Source: Azospirillum isscasi
GTDB lineage: Bacteria; Pseudomonadota; Alphaproteobacteria; Azospirillales; Azospirillaceae
Direction of reading: 5' to 3'
DNA length: 36,342 nucleotides
Assembly (NCBI RefSeq): GCF_030849505.1
Contig: NZ_JAUJFI010000049.1
Span: forward strand, 1 to 36,342
Shown here: positions 25,859-35,254 of the stretch, piece after piece
Layout of the letters: every line of letters begins with the position of its first letter
Position numbering within the stretch: position 1 is the stretch's first letter
Made by a program: the position numbers and the translations under genes
Notes under the pieces: generated by a model
What the model was told of the DNA's origin: nothing
The model's input: the letters and a program-made list of their open reading frames with translations, nothing else
The model's database searches: none

Positions 25859-25920
25859 CACCACGGGGACACGGAGACACAGAGAGCGCGCTTTCTCTGT
25901 GTCTCCGTGTCCCCGTGGTG
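25859..25920. repeat. Perfect 27-bp inverted repeat, REP-like
   Basis: Arms 25859-25885 and 25894-25920 are exact reverse complements, with an 8-base loop. Each arm is itself internally repetitive, built on GGGGACAC, GGAGACAC and AGAGA steps. No T run follows, so it is not a standard terminator. It lies between smpB and the methyltransferase gene. Its translation on either strand gives HGDTE/CLRVPV-type strings that I recall from spurious hypothetical proteins in many genomes, which points to a dispersed repeat family. Confidence 0.8.
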
Positions 25921-25957
25921 CGGTCCCACACCGATACGACCATTGACGAGAAGAAAT

Positions 25958-26986
25958 GTGAGCCGCTTGTCCAACCGCGCCGGCGACCGGGAAGCCACCG
26001 TGGCCGGCGTCGCCGCCGACCTTTTCGCTGAACGCCGCCCCCAGGGCCGCATCCTCGTCGCCGGCGACGCGGACGGGGCGATGGGACGGGCGCTTGCCGA
26101 CGGCGGGGCGGAAGTCACCCCCTGGAACCGGCTTGCCCTGGACGGGAAACCGGCCACGCCCTGGCCGGCGGACGGTGCCTTCGACGGGGCCGTGCTGCGC
26201 CTGCCGCGCGGCTGGGCCGCCTTCGAGATGGCGCTGCACGCTCTCGCCGCGCGTCTCCCCACCGGCGCGCCGCTGTGGGTCGTCGGCAGCAACGACGAGG
26301 GGATCACCTCGGCGCCCAAACGCTTCGACGGGCTGTTGGACGGGCTGGAGACCCTCGCCATCAAGCGCCGCGTCCGTGTCCTGGAAAGCCGCCGAACCAG
26401 CGCCTCGGCCAAAGGCAATCTGGAGGACTGGCGCGAAACCGTCGCCCTGCCGCTGCCGGGGCGTGACGGGGGGCTGGATCTCGTCTCCTATCCCGGTCTG
26501 TTCGCCCATGGACGGCTGGACACCGGCACGGAATGCCTGCTCCAGGTCCTGCCGGAGGTCGCGGCGGGCACCGCGGTGCTGGATTTCGGCTGCGGGGCCG
26601 GGGTGATCGCCCGGGCGGTGCGGGAGCGCACGCCGGACGCCCGGCTGACCCTTCTCGACATCGACGCGGTGGCTTTGCACGCCGCCCGCCAGAATGTGCC
26701 GGACGCGGAATGCGTGCTGAGCGACGGGCTGGCCGGGCTGGGCGCGCGGGAGCGCTTCGGGCTGATCGTCTCCAACCCGCCGCTTCACCGCGGCAAGGAC
26801 GAGGATTTCGGGATGCTGGAGGCGCTGGTCGCCGGCACCAAGCAGTATCTGAAGCTCCGCGGCTCGCTGGTCGCGGTGACGCAGCGGACGGCGGGCGTGG
26901 GCAAGCTGTTCAAGACGGCCTTCGGCCACGCCGACCTGTTGCTGGAAACACCGCAATTCCAGGTGTGGAAGGGCACGCCGAAGTAA
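25958..26986 (+). CDS. RsmC/RlmG-like class I SAM methyltransferase
   Basis: 342 residues, about the length of E. coli RsmC (343). The N-terminal half is a degenerate methyltransferase-like domain (ILVAGDADGAMGRAL, PLWVVGSNDEGI, then YPGLFAHGRLDTGTECLL), and the C-terminal half is catalytic with VLDFGCGAGVIARAV, LLDIDAVALHAAR and the substrate-base motif IVSNPPLH (NPPFH in RsmC). This predicts N2-guanine methylation of rRNA; whether 16S G1207 (RsmC) or 23S G1835 (RlmG) cannot be decided. The GTG start is inferred: it is preceded by GAGAAG, and upstream frame extension would run into the inverted repeat. Confidence 0.8.
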   Translation: MSRLSNRAGDREATVAGVAADLFAERRPQGRILVAGDADGAMGRALADGGAEVTPWNRLALDGKPATPWPADGAFDGAVLRLPRGWAAFEMALHALAARLPTGAPLWVVGSNDEGITSAPKRFDGLLDGLETLAIKRRVRVLESRRTSASAKGNLEDWRETVALPLPGRDGGLDLVSYPGLFAHGRLDTGTECLLQVLPEVAAGTAVLDFGCGAGVIARAVRERTPDARLTLLDIDAVALHAARQNVPDAECVLSDGLAGLGARERFGLIVSNPPLHRGKDEDFGMLEALVAGTKQYLKLRGSLVAVTQRTAGVGKLFKTAFGHADLLLETPQFQVWKGTPK

Positions 26987-26995
26987 AGAGGGATG

Positions 26996-27025
26996 GCGGG
27001 GGCGGCGCCGGAGCGCGGCCCCCGC
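26996..27025. terminator. Hairpin between convergent methyltransferase and hemB genes
   Basis: 8-bp stem (26996-27003 with 27018-27025), one mismatch, then four more pairs (27005-27008 with 27013-27016) closed by a CGGA loop. It lies midway between the stops at 26986 and 27033. No T run on either side, so factor-independent termination is uncertain. Confidence 0.45.
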
Positions 27026-27032
27026 AGCAGGG

Positions 27033-28109
<1,077 letters not shown>

Positions 28110-28958
28110 TCAAGCCACACCGCTCACAGGTCTGAATCCCGTGTCCTGCATCTCCATGACCCAGCGGTGCCCGTCCTTGCGCCATTGCGAGGCGAGACCG
28201 CCGGTGAAGGCGGCGCCCTCCCAGGACCGCACCTCGAAGGTGACGCGCGGCGGGTCGATGGCGATGAGGTTGTAGGCGTTGGCCTCGTTGCGCAGGCGGG
28301 TGGAGGTCGCGGTGGACGCCTGGGCGACCAGGATGGAGCGCGCCACCTGGGTGTGGTGGGTCATGATGTCGCCGGAATAGGCGCGGTGCAGGTGCCCGGC
28401 CAGCAGAAGGTCCACCCCGCAGCTTTCCAGCGCCGGCAGGGCCAGCTTGTGCCGTCCGACCAGCTTGGTCTTCGGCGCGTCCGGCGGCGGCAGGAAGGGA
28501 TGGTGGGTGAACAGCACCTTGAACACCGTGTCCGGCACCTCGCAGAACACCTCCCGCACGCGCTGGATCTGGGCCTTGTTCAGGCGCCCTTCGGAAAAAT
28601 CCATGATGACGGAGCGCGCGGTGTTGATCCCCAGCACGGCGATTTCCGAATCGATGTGGAAGGGGCTGAGGTCGCTGGTGATGAAGCGCTTGTAGTTGCC
28701 GAACGGGTCGAGGAAGCGGCGCACCACATTGTAGACCGGGATGTCGTGGTTCCCCGGCACGACCAGATAGGGGAAGGGCAGCTTCTCCAGAAAGGCCCGC
28801 GCCTCCAGGAAATGGCGGGCCTTGGCGCGCTGGACCAGATCGCCGGAAATCACGATCAGGTCGGGCCGCGCCGCCGTCAGGTCGGCCAGCAGGCCATCGA
28901 CCACCGCCGGGTCGATCCGCCCGAAATGCAGGTCCGAGATGTGGGCGAGCTTCTTCAC
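28110..28958 (-). CDS. Calcineurin-like metallophosphoesterase
   Basis: 282 residues with the full dinuclear-metal motif set: Asp9 and His11 in SDLHFG, Asp40 in ISGD, Asn70-His71 in PGNHD, the His of LFTHHPF, and GHLH. This is the class III phosphodiesterase group that includes CpdA and related enzymes, but the substrate (cyclic nucleotide, phospholipid or other) cannot be named. The start is a GTG with GGAGGT immediately upstream. It follows the lipid kinase gene by 25 bases and precedes hemB by 63 bases, so the lipid kinase and this enzyme are probably one transcript, which weakly suggests a phospholipid-related role. Confidence 0.88.
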   Translation of the reverse strand: MKKLAHISDLHFGRIDPAVVDGLLADLTAARPDLIVISGDLVQRAKARHFLEARAFLEKLPFPYLVVPGNHDIPVYNVVRRFLDPFGNYKRFITSDLSPFHIDSEIAVLGINTARSVIMDFSEGRLNKAQIQRVREVFCEVPDTVFKVLFTHHPFLPPPDAPKTKLVGRHKLALPALESCGVDLLLAGHLHRAYSGDIMTHHTQVARSILVAQASTATSTRLRNEANAYNLIAIDPPRVTFEVRSWEGAAFTGGLASQWRKDGHRWVMEMQDTGFRPVSGVA

Positions 28959-28983
28959 GACACCTCCGGATTCGTCCTGCCGA

Positions 28984-29940
28984 TCACGCGCCTTCCGCTT
29001 TCGGGGCCAGGATCTTCAGCGCCTTGTGACGGATACGGTAGTTCAGCGGCGGCTCCATCTGCAAAATCTCGCCGTCGTTGACCATCTTCAGCCGGTGCCG
29101 CCGGCTGTGCACCGTCAGTTGCGTCGCCGTCAGCGTTTCCAACTCCTCATCCTGCTGCCAGGTTCCAAGGACTGTGCGCCCCATCAGGCGCAGCAGGCCC
29201 CAGGGGTCGCGCTGCCGCGCCACATAGACGCCGAGTTTTCCCGAATCGAGCGTGGCGCGGCGCAGAAGCATGCTGCCCGCCTCGCCGTCATAGGGGTTGT
29301 TGGAGACGACCAGCACCGGCGTGCGCACGCGGCGCGGTCCCTCGCCCCAGTCGATCCGCACGTCCAGCAAGGGAAGGCGGCGGAAGGTGCGGACCAGCGC
29401 CAGCGCCATCGCCGGCCATTTCAGCAGGCGGTGCCGCTTGCGCTTCTCCTCCCGCTCCTGCACCACTTGGGGGTAGAAGCCGAGGACGGAGCTGTTCAGG
29501 TAGACCTTGCCGTTCACCTCCGCCACGTCGATGCTGCGCACCTCCCCGGCGGCCAGCGCCTCGTACGCCTCGTCGAGGTCCAGCGGGGTCTTCAGGTCGC
29601 GCGCCAGCAGGTTCATGGTGCCGAGCGGCAGGATGCCCAGGATCTTGCCGGTGGGCAGGATCATGTTGACCGCGGTGTGGATGGTCCCGTCGCCGCCACC
29701 CACGATGACCAGTTCGGCGTCGGAGTCGATGGCCTTGCGGATCGCCCCGGCGCAGTCCGCCGGCTCCACCGCCGACAGCGCGACCTCCGCCCCGTGCCGT
29801 TCGAAGGCGCGGCGGATCGCCGCCATGGTGTCGTCGAGCGGCTGGCCGGCCAGCGTTCCCGCCGACCGGTTGAGGACGATGGCCGTCTTCCGGCCCGGAC
29901 CCTCCTGACGTGACGCTTGCGCTGCTGAGGCTGCGATCAT
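28984..29940 (-). CDS. Diacylglycerol kinase-family lipid kinase (YegS/DagK-like)
   Basis: 318 residues. The DAGK catalytic domain shows the nucleotide-binding GGGDGT (residues 81-86), ILPLGTMNLLARDL, and the later VNDGE; the C-terminal beta-sandwich half is typical of YegS, DgkB and eukaryotic-type lipid kinases. It phosphorylates a lipid such as diacylglycerol at the inner membrane surface; the exact lipid is unknown. A 17-residue polar N-terminus precedes the first strand. No strong Shine-Dalgarno is visible, but no other start fits. Divergent from the hydrolase gene on the plus strand. Confidence 0.9.
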   Translation of the reverse strand: MIAASAAQASRQEGPGRKTAIVLNRSAGTLAGQPLDDTMAAIRRAFERHGAEVALSAVEPADCAGAIRKAIDSDAELVIVGGGDGTIHTAVNMILPTGKILGILPLGTMNLLARDLKTPLDLDEAYEALAAGEVRSIDVAEVNGKVYLNSSVLGFYPQVVQEREEKRKRHRLLKWPAMALALVRTFRRLPLLDVRIDWGEGPRRVRTPVLVVSNNPYDGEAGSMLLRRATLDSGKLGVYVARQRDPWGLLRLMGRTVLGTWQQDEELETLTATQLTVHSRRHRLKMVNDGEILQMEPPLNYRIRHKALKILAPKAEGA

Positions 29941-30024
29941 GGAACTGTCCCGCTCATGACTGTGGGGGCGGCAACGGTCGGGGCGGGGGCGGTGTTCCGC
30001 GACGCTGCGCTGCGAAACGGCGGT

Positions 30025-30052
30025 TTGACACGCCGCCCGCCGCCCGTATCAT
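30025..30052 (+). promoter_or_regulatory. Strong sigma70 promoter before the hydrolase gene
   Basis: Consensus TTGACA (30025-30030), 16-base spacer, TATCAT (30047-30052), 55 bases before the chosen ATG. One of the best promoter matches in the window. Confidence 0.75.
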
Positions 30053-30107
30053 CGCCCGAAACCAACAAATCCGCCCCACAAACGAACAAATGGAAACGAC
30101 CGGAACC

Positions 30108-31169
30108 ATGAGCGACTCTGCTGAGATCCTGTTCGAACGCCGCGGCGCCATCGGGCTCGTGACGCTGAACCGTCCGAAGGCGCTGAACGCCCTGACCCTG
30201 GGCATGATCCGCCTGTTCGATCCGCAGCTGCGGGCCTGGGCGGCCGATCCGGAGATCAAGGCCGTCGTCGTGCAGGGCGCCGGGGAAAAGGCGTTCTGCG
30301 CCGGCGGCGACGTGGTGAACCTGTACGAGACGGGCAAGGCCGCCAAGGCGGGGCAGGACGACGGTGCCTCCATCCGCGCCTTCTTCAGCGAGGAATACGT
30401 CCTCAACCGGCTGATCCACACCTGCCCGAAGCCCTACGTCGCGCTGATCGACGGCATCAGCATGGGCGGCGGCGTCGGCCTGTCGGAGCACGGCTCCCAC
30501 CGCATCGTGACGGAGCGGACGATGTTCGCCATGCCGGAGACGGGAATCGGCCTCTATCCGGACGTCGGCGGCACCTATTTCCTGCCGCGCCTGCCGGGGC
30601 AGGTTGGGATTTGGCTGGGGCTGACCGGCGACCGGCTGAAGGCGGCGGACATGCTGGAGGTCGGCGCCGCCGACGCCTTCGTCCCCAGCGCGAGGCTCGA
30701 GTCCCTGATTGCCGACCTTGCCGACGGCGTGCCCGCCGACGAGGCGGTCGCGCGCCATCGCGAGGAAGCGGGCGCGCCGCCGGTCGCCGCCAACCGTGCG
30801 GCCATCGACCGCTGCTACGCCCACAACAGTGTGGAGGCCATCGTCGCGGCGCTGGAGGCGGAGGGAACGGAGTGGGCCGCCGGCCAGCTCGCCACGCTGA
30901 AGCGCGTGTCGCCGACCAGCCTGAAGGTGACCCTGGAGGCGCTGCGCCGCGGCGCCAAGCTGGATTTCGACGGCTGCATGATCCAGGAGCTTCGCCTCAG
31001 CCTCGCCTTCCTCGCCCGCCACGACTTCTACGAGGGCATCCGCGCGGCGCTGGTGGACAAGGACCGGAATCCGCGCTGGTCGCCCGCCACCCTGGCCGAG
31101 GTGGACGCCGAGGACGTGGAGCGCCACTTCGCCGAACCCAACGGCGGGGATCTGCGCTTTACCGATTGA
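30108..31169 (+). CDS. Enoyl-CoA hydratase/isomerase family protein, likely 3-hydroxyisobutyryl-CoA hydrolase
   Basis: 353 residues, longer than simple crotonases (about 260) and typical of 3-hydroxyisobutyryl-CoA hydrolases. The oxyanion-hole motifs are FCAGGDVV and DGISMGGGVGLS, followed by the HIBCH-like MPETGIGLYPDVGGTYFL; the C-terminal helical part (LDFDGCMIQELRLSL, DFYEGIRAALVDKDRNPRW) also matches that group. It would release 3-hydroxyisobutyrate in valine breakdown, which fits loosely with the branched-chain-amino-acid-type transporter downstream. A second in-frame ATG six codons upstream (30090) is possible; neither has a strong ribosome binding site. Confidence 0.87.
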   Translation: MSDSAEILFERRGAIGLVTLNRPKALNALTLGMIRLFDPQLRAWAADPEIKAVVVQGAGEKAFCAGGDVVNLYETGKAAKAGQDDGASIRAFFSEEYVLNRLIHTCPKPYVALIDGISMGGGVGLSEHGSHRIVTERTMFAMPETGIGLYPDVGGTYFLPRLPGQVGIWLGLTGDRLKAADMLEVGAADAFVPSARLESLIADLADGVPADEAVARHREEAGAPPVAANRAAIDRCYAHNSVEAIVAALEAEGTEWAAGQLATLKRVSPTSLKVTLEALRRGAKLDFDGCMIQELRLSLAFLARHDFYEGIRAALVDKDRNPRWSPATLAEVDAEDVERHFAEPNGGDLRFTD

Positions 31170-31311
31170 TGAGGCATGCTCCCCTTTATTGCAGCCAGAA
31201 CGTGCAACGATGCGGGCACATTCCGCGCGTTTCTGCGTTAGTATCGGGGAAATCCTTGCGGGACTTGTCTCAAACCTGACCGTTGTCGGCCAAGGTTGGA
31301 AGAGACGGGTT

Positions 31312-31345
31312 GGCGTCTCCACGCGGTCCGCCGCGCGGAGACGCC
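31312..31345 (+). other. Strong 15-pair hairpin with TCCG tetraloop
   Basis: GGCGTCTCC (31312-31320) pairs with GGAGACGCC (31337-31345); after one A/C mismatch CGCGG pairs with CCGCG around TCCG. No T run follows. It lies 143 bases after the hydrolase stop, far for an ordinary terminator. Confidence 0.6.
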
Positions 31346-31360
31346 GCCGGGACACTCGAA

Positions 31361-31402
31361 TTCGGGGCTGGATTTGGGGCCGGATTCGGGGCCGATTTCG
31401 GG
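31361..31402 (+). repeat. 12-bp tandem repeat, 3.5 copies
   Basis: Units TTCGGGGCTGGA (31361), TTTGGGGCCGGA (31373), TTCGGGGCCGAT (31385) and half unit TTCGGG (31397). Copies differ at one to three positions. If translated in one frame it would give FGAG repeats, but no start or ribosome binding site supports a protein. Confidence 0.8.
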
Positions 31403-31595
31403 ATGTCATTGCACGCAACGGGGCCTGGAGCGGCAGGACGGGGGAGTCCGCGGGGCCAGGCTGTTCTACAATCCGGGCTGTGCTTTTGGGGCATTATTGA
31501 GGTGATTGCCGGACAATGATCGGTTAATCTCCCCTTAAGGACCCCGGAAAGGCCACAGGTCGGCCCATGTCCGGTACGAGCCAAAGGAGACCGCG

Positions 31596-32069
31596 GTGCG
31601 CAAACCCTATTACGAAAGCATCCTCTTGATCGAACGGCTTCACCGCCACTTTCTCGAGGTGCTGAAGACCGAGCTTGACCGTCTCGGCATCCAGGACATC
31701 AACAACGTCCAGAGCCTGATTCTGTACAACATCGGCGAGGACGAGATGACCGTCGGCGAACTGACGGCGCGCGGCTATTATCTCGGCTCCAACGTGTCCT
31801 ACAACGTGAAGAAGATGGTCGAGAACGGCTATCTCGGGCAGGAGCGTTCGCCGCACGACCGCCGGTCGGTGCGCGTCCGCCTGTCGGAGAAAGGACTCGA
31901 CCTGCGCGAGAAGATCAGCCGCATGTTCGAGCGCCACCTGACGGCGCTGGAAAAGGCCGGCTTCAGCGACGAGGAACTGGTCAAGGCGAACGAGACCCTG
32001 CGCAAGCTCGAACGCTTCTGGTCGGCGTCGCTCGACTACAGCGGCTTTCCGCTGACCTCGGCCGCCTGA
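31596..32069 (+). CDS. ldtR: MarR-family regulator, LdtR-like
   Basis: 157 residues, winged helix-turn-helix protein. The recognition region MTVGELTARGYYLGSNVSYNVKKMVENGYL and the wing RSPHDRRSVRVRLSEKG are as I recall for LdtR, the alphaproteobacterial MarR-type regulator described in Liberibacter and Sinorhizobium, which controls an L,D-transpeptidase and stress genes. The N-terminus (YYESILLIERLHRHFLEVLK) also fits that group. The start is a GTG with AAGGAG six bases upstream. It stands alone, with a long leader before it and a terminator after it. Targets cannot be read from this window. Confidence 0.78.
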   Translation: MRKPYYESILLIERLHRHFLEVLKTELDRLGIQDINNVQSLILYNIGEDEMTVGELTARGYYLGSNVSYNVKKMVENGYLGQERSPHDRRSVRVRLSEKGLDLREKISRMFERHLTALEKAGFSDEELVKANETLRKLERFWSASLDYSGFPLTSAA

Positions 32070-32133
32070 TCCGGGGCCGCCTGAGTCCGATCGGTACCGC
32101 GGTTTCCGGCTCCTGCGTCGAAAGAAAAAGGCC

Positions 32134-32199
32134 CGCTCCCGGACATCGGTCCGGGGGCGCGTCGCGAGTCGGTGTGCGGCCCTGCGTGGCCGCTTTTTT
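32134..32199 (+). terminator. Tandem hairpins ending in an intrinsic terminator after the MarR gene
   Basis: The first hairpin has 11 pairs (32134-32144 with 32149-32159, one wobble) and an ATCG loop. The second has a 6-bp stem GCGGCC/GGCCGC (32176-32181 with 32188-32193) followed directly by TTTTTT (32194-32199), a textbook intrinsic terminator. Together they separate the regulator from the transporter operon; the 202 bases that follow (32200-32401) show no gene and no clear promoter. Confidence 0.85.
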
Positions 32200-32401
32200 C
32201 ATGCCCGCATTCCGGCCTCCGAACGCCCGCTCATTGCCGGTGGAATCGTCCCCCGGCCGCGGTTTGTCACGGCATCGGTGGTTCCGGATGGACGGGATTG
32301 AGTTCTTTCCGTAAGCTGTGCGTGTGACAGATTGCTGATAACCTGAACCAACAATGGGCGGTCCCGCAAGAAGGCCGCCGATAACAGGGAACGGGGAGGA
32401 T

Positions 32402-33149
32402 ATGGCAAGTGACGTCATTCTGGAGACGCGCGGACTGACCAAGGAATTCCGGGGCTTCGTAGCCGTCCGCGACGTCAGCCTGCGGGTGCGGAGGGGGTCC
32501 ATCCACGCGCTGATCGGTCCCAACGGGGCTGGCAAGACCACCGTTTTCAACCTGCTCACCAAGTTCCTTCAGCCCAGCAACGGGCACATCCTGTTCAACG
32601 GGCGCGACATCACGGCGGTGAAGCCGGCGGACGTCGCACGCATGGGCATCGTCCGCTCCTTCCAGATTTCCGCGGTGTTCCCGCATCTGACGGTGCTGGA
32701 GAATGTCCGTGTCGGCCTGCAACGCCCGCTCGGGAACTCCTTCCAGTTCTGGAAATCGGAATCGGTGCTCGACCGGCTGAACGGGCGGGCGATGGAACTG
32801 CTGGAGGATGTCGGGCTGGCCGGCTACGCCCATCTGCCGGCGGCGGAGCTTCCCTACGGACGCAAACGCGCGCTGGAGATCGCCACGACGCTCGCCCTGG
32901 AGCCGGAAATGCTTCTGCTGGACGAGCCGATGGCCGGCATGGGGCACGAGGACATCGACCGCATCGCGGCGCTGATCAAGCGGGTCTCCGCCAACCGCAC
33001 CATCCTGATGGTGGAGCACAACCTGTCCGTGGTCTCCAACCTGTCGGACTGGATCACCGTGCTGGCCCGCGGCGAGGTTCTGGCCGAGGGGCCCTACGCC
33101 GAGGTGTCGCGCCACCCGAAGGTCCGTGAAGCCTATATGGGGAGCGGTC

Positions 33150-33157
<8 letters not shown>
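32402..33157 (+). CDS. livG: Branched-chain-amino-acid-type ABC transporter ATPase LivG
   Basis: 251 residues. Walker A GPNGAGKTT, the LivG-type signature LPYGRKRALEIA (in place of LSGGQ), Walker B MLLLDEPMAGM and H-loop VEHNL are present. It energises a HAAT-family importer with LivF. GGAGG lies only two bases before the ATG, unusually tight; an in-frame ATG 16 codons upstream (32354) has no ribosome binding site, so the ATG at 32402 is kept. The last eight bases overlap livF. Confidence 0.92.
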
Positions 33158-33887
<730 letters not shown>

Positions 33888-33945
33888 CCCAGCAAACAGA
33901 AACTCACCAACCAGAAACGTCTGAACTCGAACCGGGAGGAATGGA

Positions 33946-35160
33946 ATGATTGCACGTCTGCTTGCCGGGGCGGCGCTCGCCGCGTTGGCCGTCGGTTCCG
34001 CACAGGCCCAGCAGGGCAAGGTTTCGGGCGACGTCGTGAAGATCGGCGTCCTCAACGACCGCTCCGGCCTGTACGCCGACCTCGGCGGCGAGGGCTCCGC
34101 GGTCGCCGTCCGCATGGCGGTGGAGGAGGTGGGCGGCAAGATTCTGGGCAAACCCATCGAGGTCGTCGCGGCGGACCACCAGAACAAGCCGGACATCGGG
34201 TCGAACATCACCCGCGAATGGATCGACCGCGACGGGGTGGACGTCATCGTGGACGTGCCGAACTCCGGCGTCGCGCTCGCCGTGCAGGAGGTGACCCGCG
34301 AGAAGAAGAAGATCTTCCTGATGGAAGGCCCGGCGACCTCGCGCCTGACCGGCGACGCCTGCTCGCCCACCGGCTTCCACTGGGCCTACGACACCCGCGC
34401 GCTGGCCGTCGGCACCGGGCAGGCCATCGTGAAGGAGGGCGGCAAGAAGTGGTTCTTCCTGACCGCCGACTATGCCTTCGGCCACCAGTTGGAGGCCGAC
34501 ACGGCGGCGGAGGTGAAGAAGGCCGGGGGGAGCGTGGTGGGGGCCGTCCGCGCGCCGCTGAACACGGCGGATTTCTCCTCCTTCCTTCTGCAGGCGCAAT
34601 CGTCCGGCGCGCAGGTGATCGGCCTCGCCAACGCCGGCGGCGACACCATCACCTCGATCAAGCAGGCGTCGGAGTTCGGCCTGACGCAGAGCGGCCAGCA
34701 GAAGCTCGCCGGGCTGCTGATCTTCCTGTCGGACGTGCACGCGCTGGGGCTCCAGGTGGCCCAGGATCTCGTCCTGACCACCGGATTCTATTGGGACATG
34801 GACGACGAGAAGCGCGCCTGGTCGGAGAAGTTCAAGGCGAAGACCGGCAAGATGCCGACGATGGTGCAGGCCGGCAGCTATTCCGCCGTGAAGCACTACC
34901 TGAAGGCCATCGAAGCCGCCGGCACCGACGATGGACCGACCGTCGCCGCCAAGATGAAGGAGATGCCGGTCAACGACATGTTCGCCAAGAACGGCAAGAT
35001 CCTGCCGAACGGGCGCATGGTCCACGACATGTATCTGGCCCGCGTGAAGAAGCCCAGCGAGTCCAAGGGGCCGTGGGACTATTACGAGATCATCCGCACC
35101 ATCCCCGGCGACGAGGCCTTCGCCACCCTGGCGGACAGCGGCTGCAAGCTGCCGGGCTGA
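33946..35160 (+). CDS. ABC transporter periplasmic substrate-binding protein, LivK-like
   Basis: 404 residues. A signal peptide ends at AQA-QQ (residues 19-23), so the mature protein is periplasmic. The rest is a type I periplasmic-binding fold of the Leu/Ile/Val-binding class (VVKIGVLNDRSGLYADLGGEG, WFFLTADYAFGHQLEAD, NTADFSSFLLQAQSSGAQVIGLANAG). GGAGG lies six bases before the ATG. The ligand may be a branched-chain amino acid, but such proteins also bind amides, urea or aromatic acids, so the ligand is left open. Compared with E. coli LivK it is about 35 residues longer. A large hairpin follows before the permease gene. Confidence 0.9.
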   Translation: MIARLLAGAALAALAVGSAQAQQGKVSGDVVKIGVLNDRSGLYADLGGEGSAVAVRMAVEEVGGKILGKPIEVVAADHQNKPDIGSNITREWIDRDGVDVIVDVPNSGVALAVQEVTREKKKIFLMEGPATSRLTGDACSPTGFHWAYDTRALAVGTGQAIVKEGGKKWFFLTADYAFGHQLEADTAAEVKKAGGSVVGAVRAPLNTADFSSFLLQAQSSGAQVIGLANAGGDTITSIKQASEFGLTQSGQQKLAGLLIFLSDVHALGLQVAQDLVLTTGFYWDMDDEKRAWSEKFKAKTGKMPTMVQAGSYSAVKHYLKAIEAAGTDDGPTVAAKMKEMPVNDMFAKNGKILPNGRMVHDMYLARVKKPSESKGPWDYYEIIRTIPGDEAFATLADSGCKLPG

Positions 35161-35169
35161 TCTCCGCCC

Positions 35170-35216
35170 GCCCCGGCGCCCCGTCTCCCGCCGCAGGCGG
35201 GGAGGGGCGCCGGGGC
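35170..35216 (+). other. Large intra-operon hairpin between binding protein and livH
   Basis: Perfect 13-bp outer stem (35170-35182 with 35204-35216) and an inner stem of about seven pairs (35186-35192 with 35196-35203, one bulge) around GCA. It starts nine bases after the binding-protein stop, and no T run follows. Such structures commonly protect the 3' end of abundant binding-protein mRNA or cause partial termination. Confidence 0.7.
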
Positions 35217-35254
35217 GATCACCCGCCGCGCAGAACGGCCGGAGGCGAACCATC

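Larger units (their letters stand above)
31170..31595 (+). other. 426-base gap before the MarR gene
   Basis: No convincing gene. Short open frames on both strands owe their composition to a 12-base repeat and lack ribosome binding sites. The stretch holds a strong hairpin (31312-31345), the tandem array (31361-31402) and, near its end, the AAGGAG of the MarR gene. Promoters for that gene are expected here, but none matches consensus well. Confidence 0.55.

Noticed and set aside
25859..25920. Inverted repeat as an ordinary intrinsic terminator of smpB
   Set aside because: Arms are far longer than needed and no T run follows; a repeat element explains it better, though it may still affect the mRNA end.
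24380..26956. Long minus-strand open frame continuous with slt, antisense to dapA, smpB and the methyltransferase
   Set aside because: It is a high-GC frame shadow. The slt signal peptide fixes the start at 24379, and the sequence upstream has no recognisable domain while the opposite strand encodes well-known proteins.
31361..31402. Tandem repeats as a CRISPR array
   Set aside because: Units are contiguous 12-mers without spacers and there are no cas genes.
31189..31519. Short plus-strand frames with FGAG repeats in the gap before the MarR gene
   Set aside because: They derive from the 12-bp DNA repeat, have no ribosome binding site and no similarity that I recognise.
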